From a bacterium (lineage in GTDB: Bacteria; Acidobacteriota; Polarisedimenticolia; Polarisedimenticolales; Polarisedimenticolaceae): a DNA stretch of 48,344 bases. This document shows, piece after piece, positions 1-10,024 of the stretch. Under the pieces are notes generated by a model. That model made no database searches and was not told where the DNA came from. It worked only from the letters and a program-made list of their open reading frames with translations. Position numbers and translations under genes: made by a program. Position 1 is the stretch's first letter; each line of letters begins with the position of its first letter. The stretch lies in assembly GCA_024226515.1 (NCBI GenBank), contig JAAELQ010000018.1, positions 1 through 48,344 on the forward strand. The letters are read 5' to 3'.

Positions 1-770
<770 letters not shown>

Positions 771-907
771 AAAGTGGATCGGTGGCCTCCCACCGTTCGC
801 AAACTGAAGTAAAAAGATCGTGGCGTCTCTCGTTATTAAAGTACGAGTTCTTCCACGTCATCGAATACACGACAACGTTCGCAAGACTGGCACGTTCTAT
901 TTAGTTT

Positions 908-917
908 TCAAAGAACA
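908..917 (-). promoter_or_regulatory. boxA antitermination element in the rRNA leader
   Basis: The minus strand reads TGTTCTTTGA, close to the boxA consensus TGYTCTTTRA that binds NusB/S10 in rRNA antitermination. It lies about 140 bases before the 16S 5' end and about 80 bases after the probable transcription start, the usual arrangement. Confidence 0.6.
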
Positions 918-1003
918 TCAGCCGGACAAACGGAGAAACTCCCCGTTTTCGAGGCCGTTAACGAAATGATTCGCTCGCGCCCCTGCCCGTGCAGAGCGGA
1001 AGG

Positions 1004-1031
1004 ATCATAGCAGCTTTTCCTTGATCCGCAA
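1004..1031 (-). promoter_or_regulatory. Probable sigma70 promoter of the rRNA operon
   Basis: On the minus strand TTGCGG (1026-1031) is followed after 16 bases by TATGAT (1004-1009). Both are close to the -35 and -10 consensus, and transcription would run into boxA and 16S. The region upstream is A/T-rich, as expected for an UP-type element. Predicted by eye only. Confidence 0.55.
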
Positions 1032-1208
1032 GAGATCCGTCGATTCTCTGAAGAAAAGCAAGAAGAATCCACTAAGTCGTTTCCATGCAATGACTTATGA
1101 AATCCGACGCGACGCGGAAAACTGATTCCCCCAGGTAATTTCCCGACAACCGCGTGCCCTGCCCCGCCCCGACGCGTTACTCTGAAGCCCCTCGCGGAGG
1201 TGAATCGG

Positions 1209-2909
1209 GTGAGCGGCCGAAAGAGCGCGTTTCTGGCTGTAATTCCAGGCTTGTTTGCGTTCCTGGCCTCGTGCTCGGGCGAGCTCCCGGGAGGTCCCCA
1301 GGGAGCGTTCGAAGACGCGACGGCCGAGTGCGGGCCCGAATTCGTCCACGACAACGGGAGCGGCGGCGAGTTCTACCTGCCCGAGATCATGGGCTCGGGG
1401 GTCGCGCTGTTCGACTTCGACGGGGACGGAGACCTGGACGCCTACCTCGTGCAGGGTGGGTCGATCGGACGCCCCGCGACCGAACCCGCCCGCGATCGTC
1501 TGTTCCGCAACGACCCGGTCGACTCCGGCGGACGCGCGCGACCGCGCTTCGTGGACGTGACCGAACAGAGCGGCATCGTCGCCGCGGGTTACGGCATGGG
1601 CGTCGCCACGGGCGACTACGACGGTGACGGCCACGTCGACCTGTACCTGACGAACTTCGGCTCCAACCAGATGTGGAGAAACCTCGGCGACGGCACCTTC
1701 CGTGACGTCACCCGCGCCAGCGGCACCGACGATCCGCGCTGGAGCGTCAGCGCGGCGTTCGTCGACTACGATGAGGATGGGCATCTCGATCTGTACGTCG
1801 GCAACTACGTGGATATGACGCTCGATACCAACCAGCCGTGCTTCAACGTCGTGCGGGACTACTGCAGCCCGACGGCTTACCGACCGGTGCCGGACCGCCT
1901 GCTGCGCAACCGCGGTGACGGCACGTTCGAGGACGCGACGGCAAGCTCCGGGCTGGGGGCGACGTACGGCAACGGTCTCGGAGTGGTTACGGGCGACTTC
2001 AACGGCGACTCGCGCATCGACATCTACGTCGCCAACGACGGCATGCCCAATCAGTGTTGGATCAACCGCGGCGGGCGGTTCGAGGACACCGCCCTCCTGG
2101 CGGGCTGCGCCGTCAACGAACGCGGCGAGTCGGAGGCCGGCATGGGCATCGCGGCGGCGGACTTCGACGGCGACGGCGACGAGGATCTGTTCGTGACGCA
2201 CCTGCGCAACGAGACGAACACGCTGTACGTCAACGACGGCAGCGGACTGTTCACCGACCGCACGGTGCAGACGGGACTGTCGCTCGGCAGCCATCCGCAC
2301 ACCGGGTTCGGCACGGCGTTTCTGGACTACGACGGGGACGGGCAGCTCGACCTGCTGGCGGTCAACGGCGCCGTGACCGCGGTCGCGGCGCTCGTCAACC
2401 GCGACGACCCGTACCCGTACCACGAGACGAACCAGTTGTTCCGCAACGCGGGCGGCGGGCGGTTCGAGGACGTGACGTCCGAGGCGGGCGAAGCCTTCGC
2501 GCGCTCGGAGATCAGCCGCGGCGTCGCGATCGGCGATGTCGACAACGACGGCGACCCCGATCTGCTGATCCAGAACGCGAACGGTCGAGCGCGCTTGCTG
2601 CTGAACACGCAGGACGGTGCGCACCACTGGATCGGACTGCGCGTGGTGGACGGTCATCCTGCGCGGGAGGTTCCCGGTACGCGCGTCGCGGTGCACGTTG
2701 CCGACGAGGCTCCACGCTGGCGGCGCGTTCGTACGGACGGCAGTTATGCCTCCGCATCCGATCCGAGGCTGCTGTTCGGCCTCGGCGACTCCGGCTCGCC
2801 GGTCACCGTGCGCGTCGAGTGGCCGGACGGCGGAACCGAGGAGTGGGTCGAGGTCGAGATCGATCGCTGGATCACGCTGCGCCGCGGAAGCGGAAGGGCG
2901 CCCTCGTGA
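1209..2909 (+). CDS. CRTAC1-family FG-GAP repeat lipoprotein with ASPIC/UnbV domain
   Basis: Predicted outer-surface beta-propeller lipoprotein of 566 residues. The N terminus is a lipoprotein signal ending in LASC (Cys22). About seven FG-GAP/VCBS calcium-binding repeats follow (DFDGDGDLDAYL, DYDGDGHVDLYL, DFNGDSRIDIYV, DFDGDGDEDLFV, DVDNDGDPDLLI). The C-terminal hundred residues match the ASPIC/UnbV domain (RTDGSYASASDPRLLFGLG, VEWPDGG). GTG at 1209 is chosen because GGAGG at 1196-1200 lies 8 bases before it; GTG at 1200 overlaps that site. The stop overlaps the next start by four bases, so the genes are probably translationally coupled. It resembles the 19013 gene, including the C...DYCSP insertion. 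Molecular function is unknown; binding to protein or glycan is likely for the family. Confidence 0.9.
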   Translation: MSGRKSAFLAVIPGLFAFLASCSGELPGGPQGAFEDATAECGPEFVHDNGSGGEFYLPEIMGSGVALFDFDGDGDLDAYLVQGGSIGRPATEPARDRLFRNDPVDSGGRARPRFVDVTEQSGIVAAGYGMGVATGDYDGDGHVDLYLTNFGSNQMWRNLGDGTFRDVTRASGTDDPRWSVSAAFVDYDEDGHLDLYVGNYVDMTLDTNQPCFNVVRDYCSPTAYRPVPDRLLRNRGDGTFEDATASSGLGATYGNGLGVVTGDFNGDSRIDIYVANDGMPNQCWINRGGRFEDTALLAGCAVNERGESEAGMGIAAADFDGDGDEDLFVTHLRNETNTLYVNDGSGLFTDRTVQTGLSLGSHPHTGFGTAFLDYDGDGQLDLLAVNGAVTAVAALVNRDDPYPYHETNQLFRNAGGGRFEDVTSEAGEAFARSEISRGVAIGDVDNDGDPDLLIQNANGRARLLLNTQDGAHHWIGLRVVDGHPAREVPGTRVAVHVADEAPRWRRVRTDGSYASASDPRLLFGLGDSGSPVTVRVEWPDGGTEEWVEVEIDRWITLRRGSGRAPS

Positions 2910-4534
2910 GGGCCACGGTCGTTGCGCTGCTGTTCTTGCTCGCGGGATGTCGGGGGGCGCAGGAGTCGCGCGCACCGGATCTGATCCACCCTCCGCTCGA
3001 CGCGTTCGAGGCGGAGGTGCAACAGCAGTTGATGGACGAGCGCGCCAGGCTCGACGCGGCGCTGCAGTCGCCGGCGTCGAACACCGAGGCGGCGGAGGCC
3101 TACGGTCGCCTGGGGATGCACTATCACGCGTACCGCATGTTCGAGGCGGCGGCCGCCTGCTATCGCAACGCGGAGCGCCTGGCTCCGCGCGAAGCGCGCT
3201 GGTCGTACTTCGCAGGCGTCGCCCTCGAGGACGCGGGACAGCCCGGACCGGCGGCGGAAGCGTTGCAGCGAGCGGTCGAGCTCGACTTGGAGAACACGGC
3301 CGCGCGGTTGCGACTCGGGCGCGTGCTGCTCGAGCTGGATCGTCTCGACGAGGCCGACGCGCGCTTTGCCGAGGCGCTACAACGCGACCCGGACGACGCC
3401 GCCGCGCTGGTGGGCCGTGCGCGCGCGGCGCTGCGACGCGACCGCGCGGCCGAGGCGCTGACGTCGCTGCAGCGCGCGCTGGAGATCGCTCCCGCATCCA
3501 ACTCGATCCACTACCATCTGGCGCTGGCGTACCGCGCGGCGGGCGACCTCGAGCGTGCGGAACGGCACCTCGAATTGCAGGGACCGATCCAGGTCGCGCT
3601 GCACGACCCGGCGATGGAGCAGGTGCGCAATCTCGTCACCGGCTCGCGTGCGCTGCGCGATCGCGCGGTGACGCTGGCCCGCTCCGGTCGGATGGGCGAG
3701 GCGATCGCGCTGCTGCAGCGCTCGATCGCGGCGTCGCCGTCGGATGCGACCGGGCCGTACTACCTCGGAGTCGCGTTCCTGAAACACGGGCGGCCGCAGG
3801 ACGCGGCGGCCGCTTTTCGGCGAGCGCTCGAGCTGGACCCACACCTCGATCGGGCGCAGTTCTTTCTCGGTTCGGTGCTGGCGCAGAGCGGCGAGGACGA
3901 TCGCGCCGTTTCTCATTTCGAGCGAGCTCTCGAGCTGCACTCGGGCCTGACCGCCGCGCGCTTCGAGCTGGCCAAGACGCTGCAACGGCTAGGGCGCCAC
4001 GACGAGGCCGCTCTACGCTACGAGCAGGTGCTTCGGGCGGCGCCGGGGAACCGCGAGGCACGCCTCGGTCGTCAGTTCGCTCTGATCGCGTCCGGACGAT
4101 GGCAGCCGGCCACCGCGGCCGCGCGTGGCGATGTGGAGTCGTTTCCGGAAGAACCGGCCTACGCGCACGTCCTCGCGCGCCTGCTCGCCGCGGCGCCGGA
4201 CGACGAGGTGCGCGACGGCAACGAGTCGCTGCTGATCTCGGAGGAGCTTGCCCGGACGATGCGCAACGCCGACCTGGCACAGACTCGCGCGATGGCGCTG
4301 GCGGAGGTGGGCCGCTTCGACGAGGCGCGCGAATGGCAACGTGCGGCGATCGACGTGGCGCGCCGGGCCGGGCGCGACACACTCGTCGAACGCATGGCGA
4401 AGCGGATGGCGCTGTACGAGAGCCGCGAGCCGTGCCGACAACCGTGGCTCGCCGGCGACCCGATCTTCTCGCCGGCTCCGGGGAACATCAGCGGCGAGCT
4501 CACTGCGTCGACCGAGGACGGGAGTGACGGATGA
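2906..4534 (+). CDS. TPR-repeat lipoprotein (partner of CRTAC1 protein)
   Basis: Predicted lipoprotein of 542 residues starting at GTG within the GTGA overlap with the preceding stop. The lipobox is LAGC (Cys15). The rest is largely tetratricopeptide repeats with recurring A-x-x-F/L-x-R-A-L-E-L-x-P endings, suggesting a superhelical protein-binding scaffold in the periplasm or at the surface. The C-terminal tail (PCRQPWLAGDPIF, then APG) is nearly repeated at the end of the 20694 protein (PCREPWTPDDPIF, then APG), so the two are paralogues, each directly downstream of a CRTAC1 gene. No catalytic motif is visible. The longer upstream open frame lies over the CRTAC1 gene and is not used. Confidence 0.9.
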   Translation: MRATVVALLFLLAGCRGAQESRAPDLIHPPLDAFEAEVQQQLMDERARLDAALQSPASNTEAAEAYGRLGMHYHAYRMFEAAAACYRNAERLAPREARWSYFAGVALEDAGQPGPAAEALQRAVELDLENTAARLRLGRVLLELDRLDEADARFAEALQRDPDDAAALVGRARAALRRDRAAEALTSLQRALEIAPASNSIHYHLALAYRAAGDLERAERHLELQGPIQVALHDPAMEQVRNLVTGSRALRDRAVTLARSGRMGEAIALLQRSIAASPSDATGPYYLGVAFLKHGRPQDAAAAFRRALELDPHLDRAQFFLGSVLAQSGEDDRAVSHFERALELHSGLTAARFELAKTLQRLGRHDEAALRYEQVLRAAPGNREARLGRQFALIASGRWQPATAAARGDVESFPEEPAYAHVLARLLAAAPDDEVRDGNESLLISEELARTMRNADLAQTRAMALAEVGRFDEAREWQRAAIDVARRAGRDTLVERMAKRMALYESREPCRQPWLAGDPIFSPAPGNISGELTASTEDGSDG

Positions 4535-5658
4535 GGCCGGCGCTCGCCCTGGTCTGCGTGCTGCTCGCGTCCGCCGCCGCCCTCGCGTCCGGCTCCGAGG
4601 CCGACCTGATCGCGGGCATGGAGCGCGCGAGGCGGATGCTCGAATCCGGCAGCGCGGCCGAGGCCGAGTCGGCCTATCGGGAGCTGGCCGGGCGCTTCCC
4701 GGGCTACGCCGACGCGCAACGCGGTCTTGCCGAGGCACTCGCCGCGCAGGGGCGCGACGCCGCGGCTCTCGAGATCCTGCTTCGTGTGGGCCAGGGTCTG
4801 GTGCACGCGGGCAGCATCGAGGAGGGCTCGGCGCTGTTGCAACGGGCGGTCGAGATCTCTCCGGTCTCGGGCGCGGCCCACGCCGCTTTCGGACACGCGC
4901 TGGTTCTGGACAGCGACTACGACCGGGCGCTCGACCACCTGCGCCGCGCGGTAACGCTGGGAGAGACCTCGCCCGCCGTGTTCCTGCTCATGGGCTCCGC
5001 CTACTGGGAGCAGGGAGACACGTCACGCTCCGAGGAGAGCTACCGCAGGGCGCTCGCGCGCAGCGGCCGCTCCGCCGATGCGCTGCAGTCTCTCGGCGGC
5101 CTCTACCGGTGGCAGGGTCGATTCGACGCGGCTATTCCGCTGCTGCGCGAATCGCTCGCGGCGGACGGCGGTTCGGTCGCCGCGCGTCTCGACCTGGCGC
5201 GCGCGCTCGACGGCGCGGGGCGGATCGACGAGGCGATCGCGGCCTACCGCGACGTGCTCGAGCGCGCCCCGGATCTGTTCCGCGCGCACTACAGCCTTGC
5301 TCGCCTGCTGCAGCGGAACGGCGATCCGGACGCGGCGCGGCGGGAGATGGAGACGTTTCAGAGGCTCCACTCAGCGTCCCAGCAACGCACGCACGACACG
5401 ACGCGCGACACGTCGGCGATCGCCTTCGGTTGGGAGCTGATCCGCACCGGAGAGCCCGATCGCGCTGCCGCGCACTTCGAATCGCTCGACGCCGGCGCGG
5501 ACGCGCTCTCGGGGCTGGCCGCGGCGCACTCGGCGGCGGGGCGTCACCAACGCGCGGCGGAAGCGCTCGAGCAAGCGCTGAGACTGGATCCCGACCGCCC
5601 GGATCTGCGCCTGCGTCTCGCACGGGAGCGAATGACCACCGCGGGGCGACGACCTTGA
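4531..5658 (+). CDS. Secreted TPR-repeat protein
   Basis: A 375-residue protein that starts at ATG inside the ATGA overlap with the previous stop. It has a signal peptide (RPALALVCVLLASAAALASG) without a lipobox Cys, so it is probably periplasmic. TPR units fill the rest (for example LQRAVEISP, YRDVLERAPDL, LEQALRLDPDRPD). It is the third gene of a four-gene chain and overlaps the next start by four bases. Compared with the 2906 gene it is shorter and lacks the PCR-PW tail, so it is not the same paralogue. Role inferred: scaffold for the neighbouring CRTAC1 proteins. Confidence 0.88.
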   Translation: MRPALALVCVLLASAAALASGSEADLIAGMERARRMLESGSAAEAESAYRELAGRFPGYADAQRGLAEALAAQGRDAAALEILLRVGQGLVHAGSIEEGSALLQRAVEISPVSGAAHAAFGHALVLDSDYDRALDHLRRAVTLGETSPAVFLLMGSAYWEQGDTSRSEESYRRALARSGRSADALQSLGGLYRWQGRFDAAIPLLRESLAADGGSVAARLDLARALDGAGRIDEAIAAYRDVLERAPDLFRAHYSLARLLQRNGDPDAARREMETFQRLHSASQQRTHDTTRDTSAIAFGWELIRTGEPDRAAAHFESLDAGADALSGLAAAHSAAGRHQRAAEALEQALRLDPDRPDLRLRLARERMTTAGRRP

Positions 5659-7448
5659 CACGGCCGACTGCCCTGGCACTGGGGCTGCTCGCCTCCGTCG
5701 CATCCCACGCCGCGGACGATGCATGCCGCGGGTTCGAGCTGGTCGACGTCGCCCGCGAGTCGGGGGTCGCGTTCATGCACGACCGGGGCTCGACGGAGCA
5801 GAGGCACCTACCGGAGACGATGGGCGCCGGCGTCGCCTGGGTGGACGTCAACGCCGACGGCTGGCTCGATCTATATGTAGTTCAATCCGGAGAGTTCCCC
5901 CCGCGCAACACCGAGAGAGCCCGCAACCGGCTGTTCATCAACCTGGGTACGGGCGGCTTCCGGGAGGCGACGGAGGCCTCCGGCGCCGACGACGACGGGT
6001 ACGGACAGGGTGTCAGCGTCGCCGACTTCGACGGCGACGGGCTGGAGGATCTGTATCTGTGCAACTTCGGGGCGGACGCTCTGTTGCGCAACGCCGGCGA
6101 CGGGACGTTCGAGGACGTGACGCGGTCCTCCGGGCTCGGCGCCGAGGGCTGGAGCTCGTCGGCGGCGATGGCGGATGCGGACGGCGACGGCGACCTCGAC
6201 CTGTACGTCACGCGCTACGTCGAATACGACCCGCCGGAGGGCTTCTACTGCGTGGATCCGGCAACGGATCGCCCGAAGTACTGCGATCCGACGCTCTTTC
6301 CGGGCGCCCGCGACGTGTACTACGAGAACCGCGGCGACGGGACGTTCGTCGACGCGACCGCCTCGGCCGGGCTCGACGGCGCCGACGGCAAGGGCCTGGC
6401 GGTGCTGTTCGCCGACCTCGACGGCGACGACCTGCCCGATCTCTACGTGGCCAACGATCTCACGACGAACCTGCTGTTCATCAACCTGGGTCGGGGTGGG
6501 TTCGAGGACGTCTCGCTGTTCTCGGGGGCCGGTCTCAACCGCGAAGGTAAGGCGGAAGCGGGGATGGGATTGGCGCTGGGCGACGTGGACGGCGACCTCG
6601 ACCCCGACCTCGTGGTCAGCAACTTCGACGTGGAGACGAACACGCTGTACATCAACCTGGGTCGTGCGCTGTTCGAGGACGCGTCGGCGCACAGCGGATT
6701 CGGGACGGCGTCGTTCAACCTGCTGGGCTTCGGGACGGTGATGGCCGATTTCGACCTGGACGGGAACCTCGACGTCTACGTCGCAAACGGGCACATCTAC
6801 GAGACGCCTCCGCGCGACTCGGTGACCTACGAGCAGCCGGACCTGTTGCTCATGGGCAACGGCCGGGGTGATTTCCGCCGCGCCTCGTGCGGCAGCGCGT
6901 TCGATACGCGGCTCGTCGGCCGCGGACTCGCCGCGGCGGACTACGACAACGACGGGGACGTCGACCTCGCGCTGGTCAACAGCGGAGGTCCGCTGCAGCT
7001 CCTGCGCAACGACGGAGCCCGAGGCAACTGGATCGGCGTCGAGCTCGAGGGGCCACCGCCCAACACGAGGGGCGTCGGGGCGCGCATCGTCCTCAGGCAG
7101 GGCGGCCGCGAACAGGTGCGCTGGGTCGTGGCGGGCGACAGCTACCAGTCGTCGAGCGACAAGCGAGCGCTGTTCGGACTGGGAGACGCCCGGCGCAGCT
7201 CGGAGCCGATCGAGGTCGAGGTGGTCTGGCCCGACGGCGAGTCGACCCGTCACGACGAGCTTCAGCCGGGAAGCTACTGGAGGCTGCGCCCCGCGGATCC
7301 ACACGGCGAGCGAGTCGGGACCGGATCGGACTCCGGCGCGGGCGGGCGCCGGATCTGGCTCGCGGCGGCCCTGGTCGCGATCGGTGCCGCGAGCGTGTCG
7401 CTCCGGCTCGTGCTGCGGCGCCGGGCCGCTGCCCCGCGTTTCGGATAA
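5655..7448 (+). CDS. CRTAC1-family FG-GAP/ASPIC-UnbV protein with C-terminal membrane anchor
   Basis: A 597-residue protein starting at TTG 5655, which overlaps the preceding stop (TTGA) and opens directly into a signal peptide (TRPTALALGLLASVASHA). FG-GAP/VCBS repeats follow (DFDGDGLEDLYLCN, DADGDGDLDLYVT, DLDGDDLPDLYVA, DYDNDGDVDLALV), then an ASPIC/UnbV domain (DSYQSSSDKRALFGLG, VVWPDGES). Unlike the other two CRTAC1 proteins it is not a lipoprotein. Its last 35 residues are a hydrophobic helix (IWLAAALVAIGAASVSL) followed by RRR, which looks like a C-terminal anchor or sorting tail. The family C...YC...P insertion is present (YCVDP, KYCDP). Ligand unknown. Confidence 0.88.
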   Translation: MTRPTALALGLLASVASHAADDACRGFELVDVARESGVAFMHDRGSTEQRHLPETMGAGVAWVDVNADGWLDLYVVQSGEFPPRNTERARNRLFINLGTGGFREATEASGADDDGYGQGVSVADFDGDGLEDLYLCNFGADALLRNAGDGTFEDVTRSSGLGAEGWSSSAAMADADGDGDLDLYVTRYVEYDPPEGFYCVDPATDRPKYCDPTLFPGARDVYYENRGDGTFVDATASAGLDGADGKGLAVLFADLDGDDLPDLYVANDLTTNLLFINLGRGGFEDVSLFSGAGLNREGKAEAGMGLALGDVDGDLDPDLVVSNFDVETNTLYINLGRALFEDASAHSGFGTASFNLLGFGTVMADFDLDGNLDVYVANGHIYETPPRDSVTYEQPDLLLMGNGRGDFRRASCGSAFDTRLVGRGLAAADYDNDGDVDLALVNSGGPLQLLRNDGARGNWIGVELEGPPPNTRGVGARIVLRQGGREQVRWVVAGDSYQSSSDKRALFGLGDARRSSEPIEVEVVWPDGESTRHDELQPGSYWRLRPADPHGERVGTGSDSGAGGRRIWLAAALVAIGAASVSLRLVLRRRAAAPRFG

Positions 7449-7495
7449 ACTGGGGTCGATTCGATCTTCCTTGATCGAGGAGGGAGGACCCCCCC

Positions 7496-8791
7496 ATGCA
7501 GCAACGCCGACGCATTCGAAACCTGGCCCTCTTCATGGTCGCTCTGGTCGTCTCGGCCGGCGGAATCGTCATGCTTCAGGCAGGACCCGCCGACTCGCGG
7601 ATGACCGGTGAGGTCGTCGACACGAGTGGAAAGCGTGTACCGGGCATCGTCGTCAAGCTCATCCCGCGAGAGCGCAAGGATCACGAGCTCGAGACCAAGG
7701 CCAACAAGAAGGGGCGGTTCGTGATCCCGGCCATCGGAGCGGCGTCGGGCGCCTACTCGCCGTCGATCGTCTCCGAGGACTACGTGCTGGTCGAGGTCTC
7801 GGCTTCCGTTCGCGGTTCGGACGGATCGCTCAAGGGCGGCTTCGAGGAGAAGGAGGTCCGGCGCAACGGGCCACCGTCCATGCAGTTCATGCCGGCCAGC
7901 CGCGTCTCGGTCAAGCTGGTCGTCGAGCCGCGTGCGGAGACCGCAGCGGAGAGCGGCGGACAGTTGCACGGCCTGCAGGGCGCCAAGGGAGAGCTCGAGG
8001 TGCTCAACTCGCTGTTCGAGCTCGGCAAGTGGGACGACCTGCTGGAGCGCTCGGAGAAGCACCTCGCGAAGAACCCCGAGGACGGCGGCGCGATCTACCT
8101 CCGCGCGGTCGCCCTGTGGCGCACGGATCGACTCGACGAGGCACAGGAGCACTTCGAACGAGCGGCGGCGTTGATCCCGGATCAGCCCGGCTTGCACGGC
8201 ACGATCGGGGCGCTGATGATCGCTCGCGGCCGCGCGATGCAGGAGCACGGCGACGAGGCCGGCTCCACCGCGGTGTTCGAGCAGGCCGCGGGGCAACTCG
8301 CGATGCAGCTCGAGGCCACACCCGAGGACCAGGCGCACCTGATCAACTACGTCATCGCCTGCGAGTCGTCGGGCAAGACCGACGACGCGATCGCGGCGCT
8401 CGAGAAACTGCTCGCCCTCGACCCCGAGCGGGAGGATGCCCGGACACGGCTGGCCGAGCTGCAGCTGGAGTCCGGACTCGTGGATGAGGCGCTGGCCAAC
8501 CTCGATCGGCTGTCCGGCGGCGGCCAGAAGGCAGCCAACCTGATCTACAACGCCGCGGTCGAGCTGTGGAACGGGAACAACCTCGACGCGGCGCTCGCGG
8601 CGCTGAACAAGGCGATCGAGCTGGCTCCCGAGACGGCGGAGTTCCACCGCCTGCGCGGCCGCACGCTGCTGCAGCAGGGGGACAACGCCGCGGCGATCGC
8701 CGCGCTCGAGGAGGCGATCCGACTCGCCCCCGACGATCCGAGCGCTCAGACCGACCAGCAGCTGATCGAGGCCCTCAAGAAGGCCTCCTGA
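7496..8791 (+). CDS. Exported carboxypeptidase-regulatory-like/TPR protein
   Basis: A 431-residue protein. The basic N terminus and hydrophobic stretch ([24 protein letters not shown]) form a signal peptide or anchor. Residues about 38-145 look like a carboxypeptidase-regulatory-like beta-sandwich ([29 protein letters not shown]). TPR repeats fill about 165-430 ([36 protein letters not shown]). GAGGGAGG at 7479-7486 is a good ribosome binding site. The 47-base gap after the previous gene contains a small inverted repeat (TCGATC/GATCGA), so it could have its own expression signal. Function unknown. Confidence 0.87.
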   Translation: MQQRRRIRNLALFMVALVVSAGGIVMLQAGPADSRMTGEVVDTSGKRVPGIVVKLIPRERKDHELETKANKKGRFVIPAIGAASGAYSPSIVSEDYVLVEVSASVRGSDGSLKGGFEEKEVRRNGPPSMQFMPASRVSVKLVVEPRAETAAESGGQLHGLQGAKGELEVLNSLFELGKWDDLLERSEKHLAKNPEDGGAIYLRAVALWRTDRLDEAQEHFERAAALIPDQPGLHGTIGALMIARGRAMQEHGDEAGSTAVFEQAAGQLAMQLEATPEDQAHLINYVIACESSGKTDDAIAALEKLLALDPEREDARTRLAELQLESGLVDEALANLDRLSGGGQKAANLIYNAAVELWNGNNLDAALAALNKAIELAPETAEFHRLRGRTLLQQGDNAAAIAALEEAIRLAPDDPSAQTDQQLIEALKKAS

Positions 8792-8886
8792 CCCGCAACG
8801 GCCGCCGGTGGAATATCCACGGTGCTTCGCATGTTGGTAGGGCTCGCGCTGATCTGCGGAGCCTCCAGCATGACGGAGACTTGACG

Positions 8887-10014
8887 ATGAAGATGACGAT
8901 ACCCCGTGTGACGGTGCTTCTACTTCTGGTAACGCTGGCCGGCTGCGTGGCCGCGCGCGAGAGGAACGATGCCGGCGAACAGCAGTTCACGAAGGAACAG
9001 CTCGCCGGCGCGAAGATCGCGACGTTCGCCGGCGGCTGCTTCTGGTGCGTCGAGTCGGCGTTCGATGGCGTGCCGGGCGTGATCTCGGCCGTTTCGGGCT
9101 ACACCGGCGGCACTCAGGTCGACCCGACCTACGAGCAGGTTTCCTCCGGCAAGACGATGCACGTCGAGGCGGTCGAGGTGCGTTTCGTTCCGCAGCTGAT
9201 CGACTACCGGCAGTTGCTGGACATCTTCTGGCGTCAGATCGACCCGACCGACACCGGCGGGCAGTTCGCCGATCGCGGCCATCAGTACCGCACGTTCATC
9301 TTCGTTCACGACGACGAACAGCGCGCGGCGGCCGAGGCGTCGAAGAAGGCGATCGAGGCCGGCGGACGCTTTGACGGTGCGATCGTCACTCCGATCGGGC
9401 CGGCCGCCGCGTTCTACCCGGCCGAGGAGTACCACCAGGACTACCACCTGAAACACCCGGCAGCGTACAAGCGCTATCGCCACGGTTCCGGGCGCACACC
9501 GTTCCTCGAACGCATCTGGGCCGATGAAAAGTCTGAAGCCGCGGGCGGACCGCCGAAGGAGACTTACATGAGACCCTCCGACAAGGAACTCGAGCGGAGA
9601 CTGACGCCGCTGCAGTACGAGGTCACGCAGAACGACGGCACCGAACGCGCCTTCGCCAACGAGTACTGGGACAACAAGGCGACCGGCCTCTACGTCGACG
9701 TGGTCAGCGGCGAGGCCCTGTTCAGCTCCACCGACAAGTATGAAAGCGGCACCGGGTGGCCGAGCTTCACGCGTCCCGTCGACGAGAAGAACATCGTCGA
9801 GAACAGCGACCACGGGCTCGGGATGCGTCGCACCGAGGTGCGGAGCAAGCTCGGCGACAGCCATCTCGGTCACGTGTTCCCGGACGGACCGCGACCGACC
9901 GGCCAGCGCTACTGCATCAACAGCGCCTCCCTGCGCTTCATCCCCGTCGCCGAGCTGGAGACCACGGGCTACGGCGAGTACGCGGATCTCTTCGAAACGA
10001 AGAAGAAGGACTGA
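8887..10014 (+). CDS. msrAB: Lipoprotein MsrA-MsrB fusion, peptide methionine sulfoxide reductase
   Basis: Bifunctional repair enzyme of 375 residues that would reduce both S- and R-methionine sulfoxide in envelope proteins. Residues 1-20 are a lipoprotein signal (LAGC, Cys20). The MsrA domain has its catalytic GCFWC motif at 50-54 (Cys51) and the later HQYRTFIF and EYHQDYH motifs. The MsrB domain, from about 235, has SGTGWPSF, the [13 protein letters not shown] block and catalytic Cys343 in RYCINS. The two CxxC zinc motifs of many MsrB proteins are absent, as in PilB-type fusions. Thioredoxin-type recycling would have to come from elsewhere. It ends 10 bases before the convergent sulfatase-fold gene. 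Confidence 0.95.
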   Translation: MKMTIPRVTVLLLLVTLAGCVAARERNDAGEQQFTKEQLAGAKIATFAGGCFWCVESAFDGVPGVISAVSGYTGGTQVDPTYEQVSSGKTMHVEAVEVRFVPQLIDYRQLLDIFWRQIDPTDTGGQFADRGHQYRTFIFVHDDEQRAAAEASKKAIEAGGRFDGAIVTPIGPAAAFYPAEEYHQDYHLKHPAAYKRYRHGSGRTPFLERIWADEKSEAAGGPPKETYMRPSDKELERRLTPLQYEVTQNDGTERAFANEYWDNKATGLYVDVVSGEALFSSTDKYESGTGWPSFTRPVDEKNIVENSDHGLGMRRTEVRSKLGDSHLGHVFPDGPRPTGQRYCINSASLRFIPVAELETTGYGEYADLFETKKKD

Positions 10015-10024
10015 GGCCCGGCCC

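Larger units (their letters stand above)
771..1208. other. Divergent intergenic region holding the rRNA leader and promoter
   Basis: This stretch separates the leftward 16S gene from the rightward CRTAC1 gene. About 225 bases next to 16S form the transcribed leader and are visibly more AT-rich than the rest of the window. The right part holds the rRNA promoter and, from about 1140, GC-rich sequence leading to the ribosome binding site of the 1209 gene. Open frames crossing it have no coding character. No convincing promoter for the rightward gene was found. Confidence 0.7.

Noticed and set aside
1095..3497. Long minus-strand open frame opposite the first CRTAC1 gene
   Set aside because: Low-complexity Arg/Ala/Pro composition and no start signal; it is the shadow of the FG-GAP gene.
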